Shown here: positions 1-10,916 of the stretch, piece by piece
How positions within the stretch are numbered: the first letter of the stretch is position 1
Layout of the letters: each line of letters begins with the position of its first letter
Source of the DNA: an uncultured Clostridia bacterium
Lineage (GTDB): Bacteria; Bacillota; Clostridia; Christensenellales; Aristaeellaceae
DNA length: 64,000 bases
Direction: 5' to 3'
Assembly (NCBI GenBank): GCA_934630705.1
Contig: CAKTWP010000002.1
Coordinates: forward strand, 204,358-268,357
Notes under the pieces: model-generated
Database searches by the model: none
What the model was told of the DNA's origin: nothing
The model's input: the letters and a program-made list of their open reading frames with translations, nothing else
Made by a program: the position numbers and the translations under genes

Positions 1-758
1 TCGGAAGTGTTCATGGTAAAGTAGAATCAGGCAAGGGGAATTCTTGCCGGGACCTTCCTTCCGAAGCAAGGGAAGCATTTCCTGAGGAGCATTGTGCAAA
101 GGGGTGATTCCAATGTGGGGAAAACGGTTGTTGCTGGTTGGGTTGCTTTAGGCTGCTGCATCGAAGCGGCAGCGGAGAAAGCGGTTGATGAAACGCATTG
201 ACTGATGCGCTGCATACCGCCGCAAAATCATGGGCTACATGGACAAACAGCTGGCGCAGGCAACGGTTCAAAAACAGGAAGACCAAGGGAAATACCGGGA
301 AGAATTTGAAAAACAGGTTTATCATATAAAAACGCGCCCATGCTTGTTTGTCCGGACAGGGCGGAATTCAAGAGACTGCGAAACTGTGGCAATCGGGTTT
401 TGGAAGAAGAAAAGGCGCTCATCTGCTTCTGGGGAGAACTTCACTTCATGGATGCTCATGCCTGCCAGCCCGCTTCGAGGCTGAAAAGGTGATGCGGATG
501 ACGGCCTTTCCAAAGCAGTTATCCTGGCTGTGTACGGTCGAATCGTCCGGCTGATGGTATGCCTTGCGTATCCTACCATGATTGTGGAAGCCAGGCCGCC
601 GTTCTATGTGGGGAACAGCCGCTGGCTGGCAAGGCGGACGTCGATCATCCCCTGGTTGGAAAAATCATAAAGGTCAGGCGCATGTCTAAGGAAGAGCACG
701 TGGCAGACGTGAAAATCATCTCCTTCCAATAATCCTTCGCTGTCAGTCATCCCGCTCG
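1..758. other. Gene-poor or degraded region upstream of gyrB
   Basis: No intact recognisable gene is visible in this stretch. All open frames are shorter than about 105 codons, lack convincing ribosome binding sites and are interrupted in every frame. A plus-strand frame ending at the TAA at 730-732 stays open for about 65 codons back from that stop, just ahead of a plus-strand intrinsic terminator, which suggests that a real gene once ended here and has decayed. I could not assign a family. The usual gyrB-upstream genes (recF, remB) are not seen. Confidence 0.4.
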
Positions 759-787
759 CGCCGGGGCAATGCCCCGGCGTTTTTTTT
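759..787 (+). terminator. Intrinsic terminator upstream of gyrB
   Basis: A perfect 9-bp stem CGCCGGGGC/GCCCCGGCG (759-767 with 771-779) with a 3-nt loop is followed by eight T residues. It would end plus-strand transcription before the gyrB promoter. Confidence 0.9.
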
Positions 788-835
788 GTGCCGTTTTTCG
801 CTTGATTTTTTACACGCATATTATTGAAGAAACCC

Positions 836-864
836 TTCCAAAATCAGCGATTTTGTGCTATAAT
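836..864 (+). promoter_or_regulatory. gyrB promoter (extended -10)
   Basis: An extended -10 element TGCTATAAT lies at 856-864. The hexamer TTCCAA 17 bp upstream (836-841) is a weak -35, as expected when the TG extension is present. It lies about 60 bp before the gyrB start. Confidence 0.7.
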
Positions 865-924
865 AAATTAGTTAGCGGCGCACCCCAAAAAGCCGTGAAC
901 ACCCAGAAGCTTGAGGAGGATATC

Positions 925-2889
925 ATGGCAGAACAGGAAAAAGAGCTGCAGGGAAATCCCCAGCAGCAGGGCCATTATGACGAAACACAGATTCAGGTGC
1001 TGGAGGGGCTGGAGGCCGTACGGAAGCGGCCCGGCATGTATATCGGCTCCACGGACGCACGGGGTCTGCATCATTGCGTATATGAAATCGTGGATAACGC
1101 CATTGACGAAGCGCTGGCAGGCTATTGCACTGAAATTCTCGTAACGCTGCATAAGGACGGCTCCGTTTCCGTGCGGGATAACGGCCGGGGCTTCCCGGTG
1201 GGCATTCATCCCAAGATGCATCGCCCGGCGGTGGAGGTCTGCCTGACGGTGCTGCATGCGGGCGGCAAGTTCGGCGGCGGGGGCTATAAGGTTTCCGGCG
1301 GTCTGCACGGCGTGGGCGCGTCGGTGGTGAACGCCCTGTCGCGGCATCTGCGGGTGGAAGTGCGCCAGGACGGCAAAATCTACGAGCAGGAATATAATCT
1401 GGGCAAGATTCAATACGACCTGCGGGTGATCGGCGAAACGAAGGAGACGGGCACCACGGTGCGCTTCTGGCCGGATATTCGCAGCGATGAAAATCCCGGC
1501 GGCGTGTTTGATCCCGGCATTGAGTTTTCCTTTGATGTGCTCAAGGCCCGCATCCGGGAAATGGCGTTCCTGAATAAGGGCATCAAGATCACCCTGCGGG
1601 ATGAGCGGCCCGACGAGGTGCACGAGCGGGTGTTCCATTATGAGGGCGGCATCCGGGAGTTTGTGAAGTATATCAACAAAAACAAAGAGGTGCTGTTTCC
1701 CGAGCCCATTTATGTGGAGGGCGTGAAAAACGGGGTGCTGGTGGAAGTGGCCATGCAGTATAACGACAGCTATACCGAGAATATCTATTCCTTCGCCAAT
1801 AATATCCACACCCCCGAGGGCGGCACCCATCTGATGGGCTTCCAGAGCGCCCTCACCCGGGCCATCAACGATTACGGCCGCAAATATAAGATTCTCAAGG
1901 ACGCGGACGCCAACCTCAAGGGCGAGGATACCCGGGAATCGCTGGCGGCGGTGATTTCCGTGAAAATGCCCGAGCCCCAGTTCGAGGGCCAGACCAAATC
2001 CAAGCTGGGCAACAGCGAGGTGCGGCCCATTGTGGATGGGCTGGTGAGCGAGGGGCTGGAAAATTTCCTGGAGGAAAACCCCGCCATCGCCAAGGCCATT
2101 CTGGAGCGGTGCCTGGGCGCGGCCCGTGCCCGGGAAGCCGCCCGCAAGGCCCGGGATCTGACCCGGCGCAAGACGGTGCTGGAATCCGCCTCGCTGCCGG
2201 GGAAGCTGGCGGACTGCAGCGAGCGGGATCCGGCCAAATGCGAGATCTTCCTGGTGGAGGGCGACAGCGCCGGCGGCAGCGCCAAGACGGGGCGCGACCG
2301 GATGTTCCAGGCCATTTTGCCCCTGCGCGGCAAGATCCTGAACGTGGAAAAGGCCCGGCTGGATAAGATTCTGGTCAGCGAGCAGATCAAGAATATGATC
2401 ACCGCCTTTGGCTGCGGCGTGGGGGATGAATTTAATCTGGATAAGCTGCGGTATCATCGCATCGTGTGCATGACCGATGCCGATGTGGACGGCGCGCATA
2501 TCCGCATTCTGATGCTCACGTTCTTCTATCGCTATATGAAGCCGCTGATCGAAAAGGGCTATGTGTATATCGCCATGCCCCCGCTGTACAAGGTGACCAA
2601 GAACAAGCAGGAGTATTACGTATACGACGATAAGGAGCTTCAGCAGCTGCTGGACAAGCTGGGCCGGGAAACCAAGGCGGAGATTCAGCGCTATAAAGGC
2701 CTGGGCGAAATGAGCAGCGAGCAGCTCTGGCAGACCACCATGAACCCCGAAACCCGCACCATGATGCGCGTGACCATGGAGGACGCCATGGCCGCCGACG
2801 AGATTATCACCCTGCTCATGGGCGACAAGGTGGAGCCCCGGCGGGAGTTCATTGAGCAAAACAGCGATCAGGCCATTCTGGACGTGTAA
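925..2889 (+). CDS. gyrB: DNA gyrase subunit B
   Basis: ATPase subunit of DNA gyrase, which with GyrA introduces negative supercoils. The 654-aa protein has the usual length. The GHKL ATPase region holds VRKRPGMYIG and EIVDNAIDEA near the N terminus and GGLHGVGASVVNAL, and the TOPRIM domain holds EGDSAGGSA and DADVDGAHI. The C-terminal YKGLGEMSSEQLW motif is intact. The ATG at 925 is chosen because GAGGAGGA lies just upstream and because residues before it do not match the family; an in-frame extension upstream would run through the promoter and terminator. A short gene separates it from gyrA, and the three are probably co-transcribed. Confidence 0.98.
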   Translation: MAEQEKELQGNPQQQGHYDETQIQVLEGLEAVRKRPGMYIGSTDARGLHHCVYEIVDNAIDEALAGYCTEILVTLHKDGSVSVRDNGRGFPVGIHPKMHRPAVEVCLTVLHAGGKFGGGGYKVSGGLHGVGASVVNALSRHLRVEVRQDGKIYEQEYNLGKIQYDLRVIGETKETGTTVRFWPDIRSDENPGGVFDPGIEFSFDVLKARIREMAFLNKGIKITLRDERPDEVHERVFHYEGGIREFVKYINKNKEVLFPEPIYVEGVKNGVLVEVAMQYNDSYTENIYSFANNIHTPEGGTHLMGFQSALTRAINDYGRKYKILKDADANLKGEDTRESLAAVISVKMPEPQFEGQTKSKLGNSEVRPIVDGLVSEGLENFLEENPAIAKAILERCLGAARAREAARKARDLTRRKTVLESASLPGKLADCSERDPAKCEIFLVEGDSAGGSAKTGRDRMFQAILPLRGKILNVEKARLDKILVSEQIKNMITAFGCGVGDEFNLDKLRYHRIVCMTDADVDGAHIRILMLTFFYRYMKPLIEKGYVYIAMPPLYKVTKNKQEYYVYDDKELQQLLDKLGRETKAEIQRYKGLGEMSSEQLWQTTMNPETRTMMRVTMEDAMAADEIITLLMGDKVEPRREFIEQNSDQAILDV

Positions 2890-2901
2890 GGGGGCGGCGG
2901 C

Positions 2902-3507
2902 ATGAAAAAATGCTTTTGTCTGCTGCTGTGCCTGCTGCTGGCGCTGCCCCTTGGGGGCCAATGCGAGGCGATGGGCGATCAGGCCCAGTGGTTCCATGAC
3001 CAGAGCCGGGCGCTGGCGGCCCTGATGGGCGAGGCCGCGCAAAACGCGGATTACACCGGGCTGTACGCCTCCGGAGCCATTCAGGAAAAGGCGACGGCGC
3101 TTGGCCAGATGGATTTTACCGCGCCGCTTCGGCTGCTGCTCTGGCAGGGCGAAGCGCTTGATCAGGCCCTGCGGCAGATGGCGGATGCTGCGGATCTGGC
3201 CCTTTCCCCGGCGCTGCGCCAGCAGGCCCGGCGGCGGATGCTGAACGCGGTGCCATCCACGCTGGCGGGATACGCGGGCGCGGAGAATCTGGCTGCCGCC
3301 ACGATCCTGACCATGGAAACCGCCTGCGCCGCGCCGGAATGGCTGCGGGGCGACGCCCTTGTGCTGCTGGAATATGGCGGGGATACGGCCGTGATGGTCT
3401 GCTTTTCCCCGCTGGATACCGGCGTGGCCGTCATCAGCGCAATGCCGGTTTCCCAGGCGGCCGCGGCGGAAAATCTGCCCGAGGCTTCGGCACAATACAG
3501 CTTCTGA
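2902..3507 (+). CDS. Small secreted protein of unknown function between gyrB and gyrA
   Basis: A 201-aa protein that I cannot place in a family. Residues 1 to about 23 form a classical signal peptide (MKKCF, a leucine-rich core, then an Ala/Glu boundary). The rest is Ala/Leu-rich, predicted helical, without transmembrane segments; residues 15-110 look like helical repeats and the C-terminal third (LVLLEYGGDTAVMVCF) looks like a beta-rich module. It starts 12 nt after the gyrB stop and ends 47 nt before gyrA, so it is likely part of the gyrase operon. An exported protein here is unusual. The upstream ribosome binding site is G-rich but weak, so expression may depend on coupling to gyrB. GC content and codon use match its neighbours. 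Confidence 0.75.
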   Translation: MKKCFCLLLCLLLALPLGGQCEAMGDQAQWFHDQSRALAALMGEAAQNADYTGLYASGAIQEKATALGQMDFTAPLRLLLWQGEALDQALRQMADAADLALSPALRQQARRRMLNAVPSTLAGYAGAENLAAATILTMETACAAPEWLRGDALVLLEYGGDTAVMVCFSPLDTGVAVISAMPVSQAAAAENLPEASAQYSF

Positions 3508-3554
3508 TTTCGGATCAATACACTGCCATCCCATCCATGAAAGGATAAAACGCA

Positions 3555-6047
<2,493 letters not shown>

Positions 6048-6053
6048 TGAATG

Positions 6054-6199
6054 GAGGGGGAAACCGCTTTTGCGTTGTTTCGCCCTGCAAAAACATGAAT
6101 AGGCATGGGCATAATAAATAAGTAAAGAATCCTGAACGGCTTTCCTGGAGGGAGCGCGAGGGAATCATTCTTTGGCCTCCAAGGAATGGTTCCCTCGCC
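6054..6199 (+). repeat. Degenerate R-type hairpin repeats after gyrA
   Basis: Two R-module hairpins of the dispersed family. The segment 6137-6199 has the typical lead GGCTTTCCTGG and then a stem GAGGGAATCATTC / GAATGGTTCCCTC. The segment 6054-6092 (GGGGGAAACCGC ... GTTTCGCCC) is a more decayed copy. Neither is followed by a T-tract, so they are not standard intrinsic terminators. Confidence 0.65.
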
Positions 6200-6241
6200 C
6201 TTTCATCTCCACCATTTCATTGATGCAATGAAGGAGCTTCT

Positions 6242-7840
6242 ATGACGCAGAAACAGAAGTCGCTGGTGGGCGGCGTATCCGTGCTGGGGATTGCGGGGCT
6301 GATCTGCAAGGTGGTAGGGGTGCTGTATCGCATTCCGCTGGCCTATCTGATCGAGCCCATGGGCATGGCGCTGTATCACAAGGTGTTTCCCGCCTATAAC
6401 CTGCTGCTGACCATTTCCTCTGCGGGCATTCCGGTGGCCATTTCCCGGATGGTGAGCCATTATGTGACCAGGGACGATCCCCGGAACGCCAAACGCATTT
6501 TCAAGACCGCACTGCGATTGCTGTGCGCTTTGGGCCTGATTACCACCCTGCTGCTCCTGGCCTTCTCCGGGCAGATTGCCGCCTGGCAGGGGGCGGAAGC
6601 GGCCAAGGCGGGCTATCTGTGTATCGGGCCCAGCCTGTTTTTCGTCTGCGCCATGAGCGCGTATCGCGGATTTTTGCAGGGCCGCCGCCAGATGATGCCA
6701 ACCGCCGTGTCCCAGCTGATCGAGCAGGTGGGCAAGGTGGCCGTTGCGCTGCCGCTGGCCTATCTGGGCATGGGCATGGGCGGCGTGGCCTGGGGCGCTG
6801 CCGGAGCGCTGCTGGGCTCCACCATTGGCGAGGCCGCGGCGCTGCTGTATATGATCTGGCAGCTGCGGCGGCAGCAGGGCGCCTTTGACGCCCTGGAGCA
6901 GGCCCCTGCCCGCGTTCTGAACCAACGCACCATCGCCAAACGCTTGGTGCTGATTTCCATTCCCATCACCCTGGGGGCCTGCATCGTGCCCCTGGCCGGG
7001 TTTATCGACAGCGTGATGCTTACCAATCTGATGGAGCGGACAGGCATGGCCTATGAGGAAGCCATGGTGCGCTACGGCGTGTATTCCGGCCCGGTGCTCA
7101 CGCTGATTAACGTGCCCACTGCGCTGGCCATGGCCATGAGCACCAATCTGGTGCCCGATATTTCCGCCGGCATGGCCCGGGGCGATCGGGACTATGTGCA
7201 AAAGGAAGCGGGCGTGGGCCTGCGGATGGCGGCGGTGATCGGGTTTCCCTGCTCCATCGGCATGAGCCTGCTGGCCGAGCCCATCCTGTTTCTGTGCTAT
7301 CAGGGGGCGTATACGGCGGCGCAATTGCAGGTGGCGGCGGAGCTGCTGCAAATCAGCAGCCTCACCATTGTGCTGTTTACCATGGTGCAGGCCACCAGCG
7401 GCGTCCTTCAGGGCATGGGCAAGCAGCGGATTCCCATGTATACCCTGATGATCGGCGTGGCCCTGAAAATCACGCTGAATTACTCGCTGGTGCGCATTCC
7501 GGGGGTGGATATCCATGGCGCGCCCTGGGCGTCGCTGCTGTGCTACACGGCCAGCATGATTCCCAATCTGTATTATGTGTGCAAGCATACAGGCTATCGC
7601 ATGGACTGGCTGGCTGTGATCGTGAAGCCCCTGGGCTGCTCGCTGCTGATGGGCGGCGTGGTGTACGGGCTGTGGACGGTGCTGTTTGGCAGCGCGGCAG
7701 ATCTGCGCAAGCAGACGCTGCTGATGGGGGTGGTGCTGTGCGTGGCGGTGGGCATGGCGGTATACTTTGCCGCCGCATGGAAGCTGGGGGCCATTCGGAA
7801 AGAGGATTTGCCCGCACGGCTGAGGAGGAAAGCAAAATGA
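6242..7840 (+). CDS. Polysaccharide/lipid II flippase of the SpoVB-YabM-MurJ superfamily
   Basis: A 532-aa multi-pass membrane protein of the MOP exporter superfamily with about 14 hydrophobic segments. N-terminal features typical of the SpoVB/YabM/YtgP group include VLGIAGLICKVVGVLYRIPL, the YNLLLTISSAGIPVAISRMV stretch and GFLQGRRQMMPTAVSQLIEQ. It is expected to flip a lipid-linked sugar such as lipid II or a related precursor. It overlaps the start of yabN by 4 nt and sits in the same order as B. subtilis yabM-yabN-yabO, which argues for the YabM branch. Members cannot be told apart securely by eye, so no symbol is given. RBS AAGGAGC lies 7-8 nt before the ATG. Confidence 0.85.
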   Translation: MTQKQKSLVGGVSVLGIAGLICKVVGVLYRIPLAYLIEPMGMALYHKVFPAYNLLLTISSAGIPVAISRMVSHYVTRDDPRNAKRIFKTALRLLCALGLITTLLLLAFSGQIAAWQGAEAAKAGYLCIGPSLFFVCAMSAYRGFLQGRRQMMPTAVSQLIEQVGKVAVALPLAYLGMGMGGVAWGAAGALLGSTIGEAAALLYMIWQLRRQQGAFDALEQAPARVLNQRTIAKRLVLISIPITLGACIVPLAGFIDSVMLTNLMERTGMAYEEAMVRYGVYSGPVLTLINVPTALAMAMSTNLVPDISAGMARGDRDYVQKEAGVGLRMAAVIGFPCSIGMSLLAEPILFLCYQGAYTAAQLQVAAELLQISSLTIVLFTMVQATSGVLQGMGKQRIPMYTLMIGVALKITLNYSLVRIPGVDIHGAPWASLLCYTASMIPNLYYVCKHTGYRMDWLAVIVKPLGCSLLMGGVVYGLWTVLFGSAADLRKQTLLMGVVLCVAVGMAVYFAAAWKLGAIRKEDLPARLRRKAK

Positions 7841-9264
7841 ACAAAATCACCGTGGTATCCCTGGGCCCGGGCAGCCGGAAGCTGCTCACCCTGGGGGCGA
7901 TGGAAGCCATGGAACAGGCGAAAAAGCTGGTGCTGCGCACGGAAAAATGCGATGCGGCCGCATATCTTCGGGAAAAAGGGATATCCTTTGATACGCTGGA
8001 TGATCTGCATGAAGCCTGCGAGGATTTTGACGAGCTGGCGGCGGCGGCTGTGAAGCGACTCAAAGCGCTGGCGGCGGAAGGGCCGGTTTGCTATGGGGTG
8101 CTGGACGCGGGAGCGGACGCTACCGTTTCCGCCCTCCGGGCACAGGCGGAGACGGAGCTTCTCCCCGGCGTGCCCCTGAGCGCGCCGTTTCAGGCAGCGG
8201 CGCCTCAGGAAAAGATCGAGATTCAGACCGCGGACAGCCTGAACGTGACCGGCATGCAGAACCCTCTGCTGATTCTGGAGCTGGATTCCCGGATGCTGGC
8301 GGGGGATTGCAAGCTGGCGCTGCTGGACTGGTATGACCCGGATCAGCCGGTGCTGTTTTTTCCGCCGGCGGAAACGGCGGCGCGGACGTATCGGGAGATT
8401 CGCCTGTGCGAGCTGGACCGCCAGAGGCAATACGACCACACCTGCGCCGCCCTGCTGCCTGCGCAGGCGCTGACGGAGCGGAAACGGTTCGATTTCTATG
8501 ATCTGGTGCGGGTGCTGGCCATTCTGCGGGGTGAAAACGGCTGCCCCTGGGATCAGGAGCAGACCCACGAAACCCTGCGCAAGTATCTGATTGAGGAAGC
8601 CTACGAAACCGCCGCGGCCATTGATGAGGCGGACTGGGACCACGTGGCCGACGAATTGGGCGATGTGCTGCTGCAGGTGGTGTTCCAGGCGAACATTGGC
8701 CGGCAGTACGGCACGTTTGAGCTGGGGGATGTGACGACAGACATCTGCCGGAAGATGATCTCCCGCCATTCCCATATTTTCGGCTCCGATCATTGCGAAA
8801 CGGCGGAGGACGTGGTGACCAACTGGGAGAAGATCAAGAAGGCCGAGCGGGGCTTTGAAACCCAGGGACAGGTGCTCCAGGGGGTATCCCGGGGGCTGCC
8901 GCCGCTGATGCGGGCGGAAAAGGTGCAGAAAAAGGCCCGGGATGTGGGCTTTGACTGGGATGATCCCAAGGATGCGCTGGCGAAGGTCCATGAGGAAGCG
9001 GAGGAGGTTTCCCAGGCGCTGGACGAGGGCGATCCCCGGCATTTGCGGGAGGAGGTGGGCGATCTGTTCTTCGCCTGCGTGAACGCCTCCCGGCTTGCCG
9101 GCGTGGACGCGGAAACCGCCCTGCAGCAGGCCACGGAGAAGTTTGTTTCCCGGTTCTCGGCCATGGAAAATGCGATTTTACAGGATGGAAAACGGTTGGA
9201 GGACTTGACATTATCGGAAATGGATGTATACTGGAAAGGTAGCAAACAACGCGTGAAGCCATAA
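7837..9264 (+). CDS. mazG: YabN-type fusion: tetrapyrrole-methylase-like domain plus MazG nucleotide pyrophosphohydrolase
   Basis: A 475-aa two-domain protein. Residues 1 to about 215 form a divergent SAM/tetrapyrrole methylase-like domain that begins VVSLGPGS but lacks much of the usual consensus. Residues about 225-475 form MazG, with the hallmark ENGCPWDQEQTHETLRKYL, EEAYE and ELGDVLLQVVFQ, and a second MazG-like half (EEVGDLFFACVN). MazG hydrolyses non-canonical or excess NTPs to NMP and PPi. The ATG at 7837 overlaps the flippase stop (ATGA) and follows GAGGAGGAAAGCAAA, so translation is coupled. The domain order matches B. subtilis YabN. Confidence 0.92.
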   Translation: MNKITVVSLGPGSRKLLTLGAMEAMEQAKKLVLRTEKCDAAAYLREKGISFDTLDDLHEACEDFDELAAAAVKRLKALAAEGPVCYGVLDAGADATVSALRAQAETELLPGVPLSAPFQAAAPQEKIEIQTADSLNVTGMQNPLLILELDSRMLAGDCKLALLDWYDPDQPVLFFPPAETAARTYREIRLCELDRQRQYDHTCAALLPAQALTERKRFDFYDLVRVLAILRGENGCPWDQEQTHETLRKYLIEEAYETAAAIDEADWDHVADELGDVLLQVVFQANIGRQYGTFELGDVTTDICRKMISRHSHIFGSDHCETAEDVVTNWEKIKKAERGFETQGQVLQGVSRGLPPLMRAEKVQKKARDVGFDWDDPKDALAKVHEEAEEVSQALDEGDPRHLREEVGDLFFACVNASRLAGVDAETALQQATEKFVSRFSAMENAILQDGKRLEDLTLSEMDVYWKGSKQRVKP

Positions 9265-9309
9265 GGCTTTGCGGCTTGTCATTCTCAATGCAATTGGAGG
9301 GTAAATCTC

Positions 9310-9585
9310 ATGAACAAGTCTGAACTGATTGTGGCCCTGGCCCAGAAGGCCGAGCTTTCCAAGAAGGATGCTGAAAAGGCCCTGACCGCGTTTGTGGACG
9401 TGGTAACCGAATCTCTCAAGGCTGGCGACAAGGTGCAGCTGGTGGGCTTTGGCACCTTTGAAAGCAAGGATCGTCCCGCCCGCACGGCCCGCAATCCCCG
9501 CACCGGCGAGGAAATCACCATTGAAGCCAGCAAGACCGCTTCCTTCAAGGTGGGCAAGGCCCTCAAGGACGCCATCAACGGCTAA
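9310..9585 (+). CDS. hup: HU-family DNA-binding protein
   Basis: A 91-aa histone-like protein, the normal HU length. MNKSELIVALA, the GFGTFE turn and the arm residues RTARNPRTGEEI are standard. HU binds and bends DNA non-specifically and compacts the nucleoid. TTGGAGGG lies 9 nt before the ATG, and a terminator follows directly, so it may also be expressed as a short separate unit. Insertion of hup between mazG and rqcP is a common Clostridial variant of the yab cluster. Confidence 0.97.
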   Translation: MNKSELIVALAQKAELSKKDAEKALTAFVDVVTESLKAGDKVQLVGFGTFESKDRPARTARNPRTGEEITIEASKTASFKVGKALKDAING

Positions 9586-9599
9586 GATCAAAGCGCAAA

Positions 9600-9630
9600 G
9601 GGCGTGCCGGCTTTCGGCGCGCCCTTTTTT
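9600..9630 (+). terminator. Intrinsic terminator after hup
   Basis: A 10-bp stem (9600-9609 with 9615-9624, one G-T pair), loop GCTTT and six T residues. It lies between hup and rqcP, so rqcP expression requires read-through or its own promoter. Confidence 0.88.
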
Positions 9631-9648
9631 CAGCGAAGGAGTTTTTGC

Positions 9649-9924
9649 ATGCGGCTGGATAAATTTTTGAAGGTATCCCGGATTATCAAGCGCCGCACCG
9701 TGGCCAAGGAGGCCTGCGATGGCGGCCGGGTGTCCATTAACGGCAAGGTGGCCAAGGCCGGGGCCGAGGTGAAGGAAAACGACGTGATGGAGATCCGCTT
9801 TGGCAATCGGGTTGGCAAATATCAGATCATGGATGTGCGCGAGGTGGTGCGCAAGGAAAACGCCGCCGAGATGTACAGGGTGCTGGAGGAGGACGACGCC
9901 ATTCGCGCCCAGCGTGGGGAATAA
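9649..9924 (+). CDS. rqcP: RqcP (YabO), S4-domain ribosome quality-control factor
   Basis: A 91-aa S4 RNA-binding protein beginning MRLDKFLKVSRIIKRRT, nearly identical to the start of B. subtilis RqcP/YabO. RqcP binds obstructed 50S subunits and works with RqcH in C-terminal alanine tailing of stalled nascent chains. The ATG at 9649 follows GAAGGAG; an upstream in-frame ATG at 9604 would lie inside the terminator hairpin. In B. subtilis yabP, yabQ and divIC follow, but here they are absent and a convergent thiT follows. Confidence 0.95.
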   Translation: MRLDKFLKVSRIIKRRTVAKEACDGGRVSINGKVAKAGAEVKENDVMEIRFGNRVGKYQIMDVREVVRKENAAEMYRVLEEDDAIRAQRGE

Positions 9925-9936
9925 AGCGCAATAAAA

Positions 9937-9998
9937 AGGCGGGAGGCGTATTCCCAGGCAGCCAAGGAATGCTCCTCCCGCGCTTTCCCGGAGAAAGC
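9937..9998 (-). repeat. R-type hairpin repeat (reverse orientation)
   Basis: Read on the minus strand it shows the R-module lead GGCTTTCTCCGGGAAAGCG and then a stem GCGGGAGGAGCATTCC / GGAATACGCCTCCCGC. It occupies the gap between the convergent rqcP and thiT genes. It is the only copy in this orientation. Confidence 0.7.
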
Positions 9999-10005
9999 CC
10001 AAGGT

Positions 10006-10674
10006 TTATTTGGCTTGCAGAATCTTCATCACGGGCTTGGCCACAAGCAGGGCAAGCACGATGCAGATCAGCGTGTCGGGGATCAGGTAAGTGCCGTTAT
10101 AGACCAGGCTGGGCCAGAAGGCGGTATCCCAGAACATGTAGCCCGCCAGCGTCGCAGAGAGGGCGCGGGTGACGGCAGCGATGATGATGGCCGCATAGAG
10201 CCCCCAGGTCTTGGGCAGCTTCTTGGCCAGGCCGGCCAGGCCAAGCGCGCCGAAAGCCAGCAGATAATCCAGCAGGAACTGCCACACGTTCAGGAACCAG
10301 CCGCCCTGCAGATACTGCAGCGCGCCATACACCACGCCAACCACCACGCCGGGGCCCACGCCATACGCGGCGGCAAAGAGCATAATGGGCAGCATGCTGC
10401 CGGGGGTGACGCTGCCGCCCTGGGGCATCCGGAACAGCCGGAAGCAGGACAGCACGTAGGACAGGGCGATGGACAGAGCGGCGAAGGCAATGGTCTTGGC
10501 GGTCCACTGCTTCCGGGTCTTGCCCGAGAGCAGCAAAATGGCGCCAAGGGCGACAATCACCAGCAGGATAATCCAGGTGGTGGCAGGGGTTTCGGTGAAT
10601 TTCTCCACCAGCTCGCTTTGCCAGGTGGCAGGGGTTTCCTCCGCCCGCGCGGCGGAAATGAACAGGTCCAGCAT
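10006..10674 (-). CDS. thiT: ThiT, thiamine-binding S component of an ECF transporter
   Basis: A 222-aa membrane protein that captures thiamine and delivers it to the shared ECF energizing module (EcfA, EcfA', EcfT, not in this window). The family motif RLFRMPQGGSVTPGSMLPI is intact, followed by GVGPGVVVGVVYGALQYLQG and about six membrane helices. The N-terminal 40 residues (an Ala/Glu/Thr stretch and an extra hydrophobic segment) are longer than in most ThiT proteins. RBS AAGGAGG lies just upstream. A TPP riboswitch and a terminator precede the gene, which settles the substrate as thiamine. Confidence 0.96.
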   Translation of the reverse strand: MLDLFISAARAEETPATWQSELVEKFTETPATTWIILLVIVALGAILLLSGKTRKQWTAKTIAFAALSIALSYVLSCFRLFRMPQGGSVTPGSMLPIMLFAAAYGVGPGVVVGVVYGALQYLQGGWFLNVWQFLLDYLLAFGALGLAGLAKKLPKTWGLYAAIIIAAVTRALSATLAGYMFWDTAFWPSLVYNGTYLIPDTLICIVLALLVAKPVMKILQAK

Positions 10675-10714
10675 CTTGAGTCAGCCTCCTTTTTCTTTGG
10701 CATCCGATCCATAG

Positions 10715-10744
10715 AAAAAACCCACACGCCTTTGGGCATGTGGG
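10715..10744 (-). terminator. Riboswitch-controlled terminator of thiT
   Basis: On the minus strand a 10-bp stem CCCACATGCC/GGCGTGTGGG with loop CAAA is followed by six T residues. It lies between the TPP aptamer and thiT and is the expected expression platform: TPP binding should favour termination. Confidence 0.92.
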
Positions 10745-10780
10745 AAACGGAGTGAACGCAGGCGAAACAGTACCCGCGCG

Positions 10781-10860
10781 CCGCTTCCCTTCGGTAGGAT
10801 GATCTACAGCAGGTTCCAAGGGTTCTCTCTCAGCCGCAGGCAAAGCCCGCGACACCCCCA
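10781..10860 (-). ncRNA. TPP riboswitch (THI element) aptamer
   Basis: The minus strand shows GGGGTGTCGCGGG, the diagnostic GCTGAGAGAGAACCCTT, then GGAACCTG and CGAAGGGAAGC, in the order of the THI box. The helix between ACCTG and AAGGGAAGC is shorter and differs from the usual GATCTGGATAATGCCAGC, but the ligand-binding elements are present. It controls thiT by transcription termination. Confidence 0.96.
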
Positions 10861-10876
10861 GCGGATGCACGCCAAT

Positions 10877-10904
10877 ATTATACCGCAAAAGACGCATATG
10901 TCAA
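10877..10904 (-). promoter_or_regulatory. Promoter for the TPP riboswitch and thiT
   Basis: Minus-strand TTGACA (10899-10904), 16-bp spacer and TATAAT (10877-10882). The -35 hexamer overlaps the ribosome binding site (AAGGAGAT, 10903-10910) of the divergent yfbR gene. Confidence 0.88.
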
Positions 10905-10916
10905 GGAGATATCAGC

